A DNA stretch of 64,000 nucleotides from an uncultured Lachnospiraceae bacterium. GTDB lineage: Bacteria > Bacillota > Clostridia > Lachnospirales > Lachnospiraceae. Numbering within the stretch: the first letter of the stretch is position 1; each line of letters begins with the position of its first letter. This document shows positions 60,973 to 64,000 of this stretch, in pieces. Under the pieces are notes generated by a model. It did not search any database, was not told the origin of the DNA, and saw only the letters and a list, made by a program, of their open reading frames with translations. The position numbers were made by a program, and so were the translations under genes. Location: assembly GCA_910586955.1 (NCBI GenBank), contig CAJUMM010000002.1, positions 20,210 to 84,209 on the forward strand. Direction: 5' to 3'.

Positions 60973-63900
60973 ATGTTTCAGGAGTTAAAGAAAAATTTTG
61001 CCCACCCGTCCAACCGCTACGGTCCTGCGCCCTTCTGGTTCTTAAACGGGGATCTGGACCGGGAAGAGCTGAAATGGCAGGTGAATGAGATGAAGGATAA
61101 GGGCTTGTCCGGCTATGTGATGCACTCCCGCTATGGCCGCAGGATCCCTTATATGTCTGATGAATTTTTTGACCGCATCGGCTGCATTGTGGAGGAGTCG
61201 GAGAAAATCGGCATGAATCCCATTATCTACGATGAGGATGACTGGCCCAGCGGCATGAGCGGCACTAAAGTGCTGGATCTGCATCCGGAGTATAAGCATA
61301 AGCAGCTGTGTATCGCCAGGATCCGAATGAAAAAGGACGAGAAGATCCGCAAGACCTTCCCCAAGGGAGCCATTCACCGGGCCTTTGTCTGCCGCATTGT
61401 AAAGGATGACCAGGATCTGGCTAAGGTTCAAGTTACGGATGTGACGGATGTGACCTGCCAGGCCAAGGGCTGCAAATTCCGCTATGAAAATACGGAAGGC
61501 TATGATCTGCTGGTAATCTTTAATTTTGAAAGCGCCAGCGGCTATATTATGAAGACTACCTTCCCCAGGATGAAGGGATTTGAGCCTGCCCTTCAGGAGT
61601 GGAGCTGGTATTTCCCCCTGGGAGAGTACGTGGATATCCTGAATCCGGCAGCGGTCCGCTGTTTTCTGGAGACTACGGCTGAGGAGTATCTGGACCGCTG
61701 GAGCGATAAATTCGGGAAAACCCTCCGGTTTTTCTACACGGACGAGCCGGGGCTTTACACTACCATGCGGGGGGACGACACGGCGGTGCCCTGGTCGGAT
61801 ATCTACGAGGAGACCTTCCAAAAGGAATTTGGTTACAATATCAGCGACGAGCTGATTTCCCTGGCTGTAGGAGCCGGAGAGAAATCCGGGAAGATCCGCC
61901 ATGATTTCTGGAGGCACTTAACGGATCTCTTCCAGAAGAATTTCTTCGATCAGTACAGCCAGTGGTGCCGGGATCACGGTATGCAGCTTACGGGGCATCT
62001 GCGCCTGTGCTATCCCCAGCTGGTATGGCAGAGAAACTATGCAGGGGATGCCATGGATCTCTTTAAGGCTATGGATGTTCCGGGGGTGGATCGCCTGGAC
62101 ACTCCCAGCGTGTGCCAGCGCCTGGGCACGGAGGACTGGCAGTGGCAGGTGGAGGACAAGGCGGCCTCGTCCATCGGCCACCAGTATGGCAAGGAGCGCC
62201 GTATGACGGAATCCTTCGCGGTAGGCGGCTGGGATTATCGTTTTGCGGATATGAAGAGGGTCAGCGACTGGCAGTATATGATGGGCATGAATCTTCTGGT
62301 TCCCCATGCGTTCCACTATTCCCTGTCCGCCCAGCGCAAGCATGAGTGCCCGCCCTCTTTCTTTTACCAGAATCCCCTGTGGCAGCGCTACAAAATCTAC
62401 GCCCAGTATTTGAGCCGTCTGGGAGAAATGATGATCGGCGGCAGGAACATCGCGGAGATCGCCGTTCTCTATCCCATGACCACCATCTGGGTGGACGACG
62501 TGCCGGAGGCGGATGTGCAGGACGCCGTCAACAACATCGATCGGGATTTTGCCTATGTGACGGATCTCCTGCTCCGAAGGCAGATGGATTATGATATTCT
62601 CAACGAGAACCATTTGTCCGACTGCTCGGTGGCGGAGGGAAAAATTGAGATGGGGGAGGCTGTCTACCGGCTGCTGGTGGTTCCGCCTATGATGACGATC
62701 CGGGCGGAGACGGAGGCTTTTCTTAAAAATTACGTGGAAAAGGGCGGCAAGGTGCTTTTCCTGTCCCTAGTTCCATGGAAGGATCTGGAGGGCAGGAAGC
62801 TGGGATATCTGGCGGACGCTTTTCAAACCCTTTTTGATACAGATATTACAAAGGGGCTCGACACTTACCTGGAGGCGGGCGTGCCTGTGGCTGTAAAGAA
62901 GTCGGAAAATGGACAGATTGCCTTTGTACATACCGGGGTGATGAAGGATCACTTTCCGGGGGACGCCGTGGCCGATATGATTGCCTCCATGCTGGATCTG
63001 GATGTGCGGATGCGCTCGGAGGCGGGCGCCAACTTGTACTACAACCATCATGTGAAAGGGAACCTGGATCTTTATTTTATCCACAATGCCGACGAGGCGG
63101 GGCACCATGCGGATATTTCCCTGCGGGCTCTGGGCAAGCCGTACCTGTTTCTGCCTGAGACCGGGGAGGTGAAGGAGCTGCCCTTCTACCGCCAGGCGGA
63201 GGGGCGCACGGAGCTTAAGAATTATTATATAGCTCCTCTTCAGTCTATGTTTCTTGTCCTGGAGGGCGAGGAGGCCTGCGTGGGCTCTTATGAGGAGAGC
63301 AACCTGTGCCTGGCCGCCCCGGGCAAGGCTTATGTGCCAGCCTATGAAGAGGCGGGGTATACGGTGATCGACGGGACACGCAGGGAGTACGCCAATACCA
63401 TGAAGGAGCGGGCCCTTGGGGATGTCTGGGGCAGAAAGCTTAAAGATCCCAACGTATTGATTCTGGATCACTGGAATATGGCCCAGGACGAGGCCAGCGA
63501 GGAGGCGTACACCGCCCAGTCCTTCGGGGACTCCGGGCGCTCCTGCATCAAGTATACGGCGGAATTTCGGGTGGAGGATCCGTCCATCGGGCTCTCCCTG
63601 GTGGTGGATCGGATCTCGGAGATCGTCTATGACGGGGAGCAGATGCCCATTGAGATCCTGGTAAACGGGACGGTGGTGAAGGATTTCCACCATTCCAGTT
63701 TCCTGGATCATGAGATGAACGAGGTGGATATCTCTTCCTTAGTGGTGAAGGGAATCAATTCCGTGACCATGATCTACGAGCATAAGCTCTACGGCTTTGA
63801 GGGCAAGACAGGGATCAACAAGATTGGCATGCTGTGGGATCCTGCCTATATCGTGGGGGATTTCAGCCTGAAGAAGGAGGCCGGATGCCCCAACACCTAC

Positions 63901-64000
63901 GCCATCGTTAGCCAGGAGGAGACCATCCGCACCGGCTCCTGGGCGCCCCAGGGCCTGGTGAATTACAACGGGGCCGTGGAGTACAGCCAGACCTTTGCCT
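60973..64000 (+). CDS. Very large glycoside hydrolase (GH106/alpha-L-rhamnosidase-like), cut by window end
   Basis: Open for at least 1009 codons from the ATG at 60973 (GGAGG just upstream) to the last base, with no stop. NRYGPAPFWFLNGDLDREEL, then MHSRYGRRIPYMSDEFF, then IYDEDDWPSGMSG are the opening motifs of the GH106-like family; FFYTDEPGLYTT near residue 253 and TESFAVGGW near 415 are candidate active-site areas. LLVVPPMMTIRAETEAF begins the Rossmann-like glutaminase-type domain, and a beta-sandwich region with DISSLVVKGINSVTM follows. No signal peptide is visible, so the enzyme is probably cytoplasmic. Substrate would be a rhamnose-containing or related plant glycan. Confidence 0.88.
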   Translation, partial: MFQELKKNFAHPSNRYGPAPFWFLNGDLDREELKWQVNEMKDKGLSGYVMHSRYGRRIPYMSDEFFDRIGCIVEESEKIGMNPIIYDEDDWPSGMSGTKVLDLHPEYKHKQLCIARIRMKKDEKIRKTFPKGAIHRAFVCRIVKDDQDLAKVQVTDVTDVTCQAKGCKFRYENTEGYDLLVIFNFESASGYIMKTTFPRMKGFEPALQEWSWYFPLGEYVDILNPAAVRCFLETTAEEYLDRWSDKFGKTLRFFYTDEPGLYTTMRGDDTAVPWSDIYEETFQKEFGYNISDELISLAVGAGEKSGKIRHDFWRHLTDLFQKNFFDQYSQWCRDHGMQLTGHLRLCYPQLVWQRNYAGDAMDLFKAMDVPGVDRLDTPSVCQRLGTEDWQWQVEDKAASSIGHQYGKERRMTESFAVGGWDYRFADMKRVSDWQYMMGMNLLVPHAFHYSLSAQRKHECPPSFFYQNPLWQRYKIYAQYLSRLGEMMIGGRNIAEIAVLYPMTTIWVDDVPEADVQDAVNNIDRDFAYVTDLLLRRQMDYDILNENHLSDCSVAEGKIEMGEAVYRLLVVPPMMTIRAETEAFLKNYVEKGGKVLFLSLVPWKDLEGRKLGYLADAFQTLFDTDITKGLDTYLEAGVPVAVKKSENGQIAFVHTGVMKDHFPGDAVADMIASMLDLDVRMRSEAGANLYYNHHVKGNLDLYFIHNADEAGHHADISLRALGKPYLFLPETGEVKELPFYRQAEGRTELKNYYIAPLQSMFLVLEGEEACVGSYEESNLCLAAPGKAYVPAYEEAGYTVIDGTRREYANTMKERALGDVWGRKLKDPNVLILDHWNMAQDEASEEAYTAQSFGDSGRSCIKYTAEFRVEDPSIGLSLVVDRISEIVYDGEQMPIEILVNGTVVKDFHHSSFLDHEMNEVDISSLVVKGINSVTMIYEHKLYGFEGKTGINKIGMLWDPAYIVGDFSLKKEAGCPNTYAIVSQEETIRTGSWAPQGLVNYNGAVEYSQTFA

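Noticed and set aside
61042..63711. Three long frames on the minus strand
   Set aside because: They are antisense shadows of the large GH106-like gene, which stays open on the plus strand with clear family motifs.

Overview
The window looks like a chromosomal segment of a spore-forming anaerobe of the Clostridia, most likely a Lachnospiraceae-type gut bacterium. Evidence: a divergent small acid-soluble spore protein, a SleC-like cortex-lytic enzyme, long-form HPF, SecA with a Zn-binding tail, a minimal SufC-SufB pair, many LacI- and DeoR-controlled sugar operons, and strong AGGAGG ribosome binding sites. No rRNA, tRNA, CRISPR array, insertion sequence or prophage structural module was seen.

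Layout. 0-13.4 kb: a sugar or sugar-acid utilisation locus (split transketolase, SDR, LacI regulator, TRAP transporter, HD-domain protein, 2-hydroxyacid dehydrogenase, FGGY kinase). On the opposite strand it carries a C-type-lectin/SUMF1-fold gene whose C-terminus resembles the variable region of diversity-generating retroelement targets. 13.4-16.4 kb: SleC-like protein and an AT-rich ATPase. 16.4-26.4 kb: a LacI-type regulon with MFS transporter and aldo/keto reductase on one strand, and four tandem ThuA-like paralogues plus a ribose-type ABC importer on the other. 26.4-36.1 kb: mostly housekeeping (eukaryotic-type HisA, HPF, SecA, SASP, SufC/SufB) and a tandem glycine riboswitch ahead of a saccharopine-dehydrogenase-like gene. 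36.1-46.4 kb: a DeoR-controlled PTS operon (two Fe-alcohol dehydrogenases, OYE-like reductase, GH1, two SnoaL-fold proteins). 46.4-52.4 kb: a RelB/PIN toxin-antitoxin pair and a polyamine ABC operon containing a PII-like protein. 52.4-57.5 kb: nucleoside salvage genes with an FSA-type aldolase. 57.5-64 kb: a one-chain restriction-modification enzyme, an acetyltransferase and the start of a very large GH106-like hydrolase cut by the window end.

Two families of undescribed-looking structured elements stand out. The first is a ~102-112 nt element, often in tandem, that fills the gap between the stop codon of one operon gene and the Shine-Dalgarno of the next. It has two nested stems whose arms covary between copies. 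It precedes the transketolase, SDR, HD, PII-like and GNAT genes, and a collapsed remnant precedes PTS IIA. The second is a pair of ~180 bp hairpins (plus a remnant) in the 5.7-6.3 kb gap that share a 45-nt core at 44/45 identity, while every surrounding stem differs in sequence but keeps its pairing.

Regulation is unusually legible. AATCGATT operators lie just downstream of four promoters in two loci. AATGATTG repeats lie at the DeoR/PTS intergenic region. An IscR-like 25-bp palindrome sits over the suf start site.
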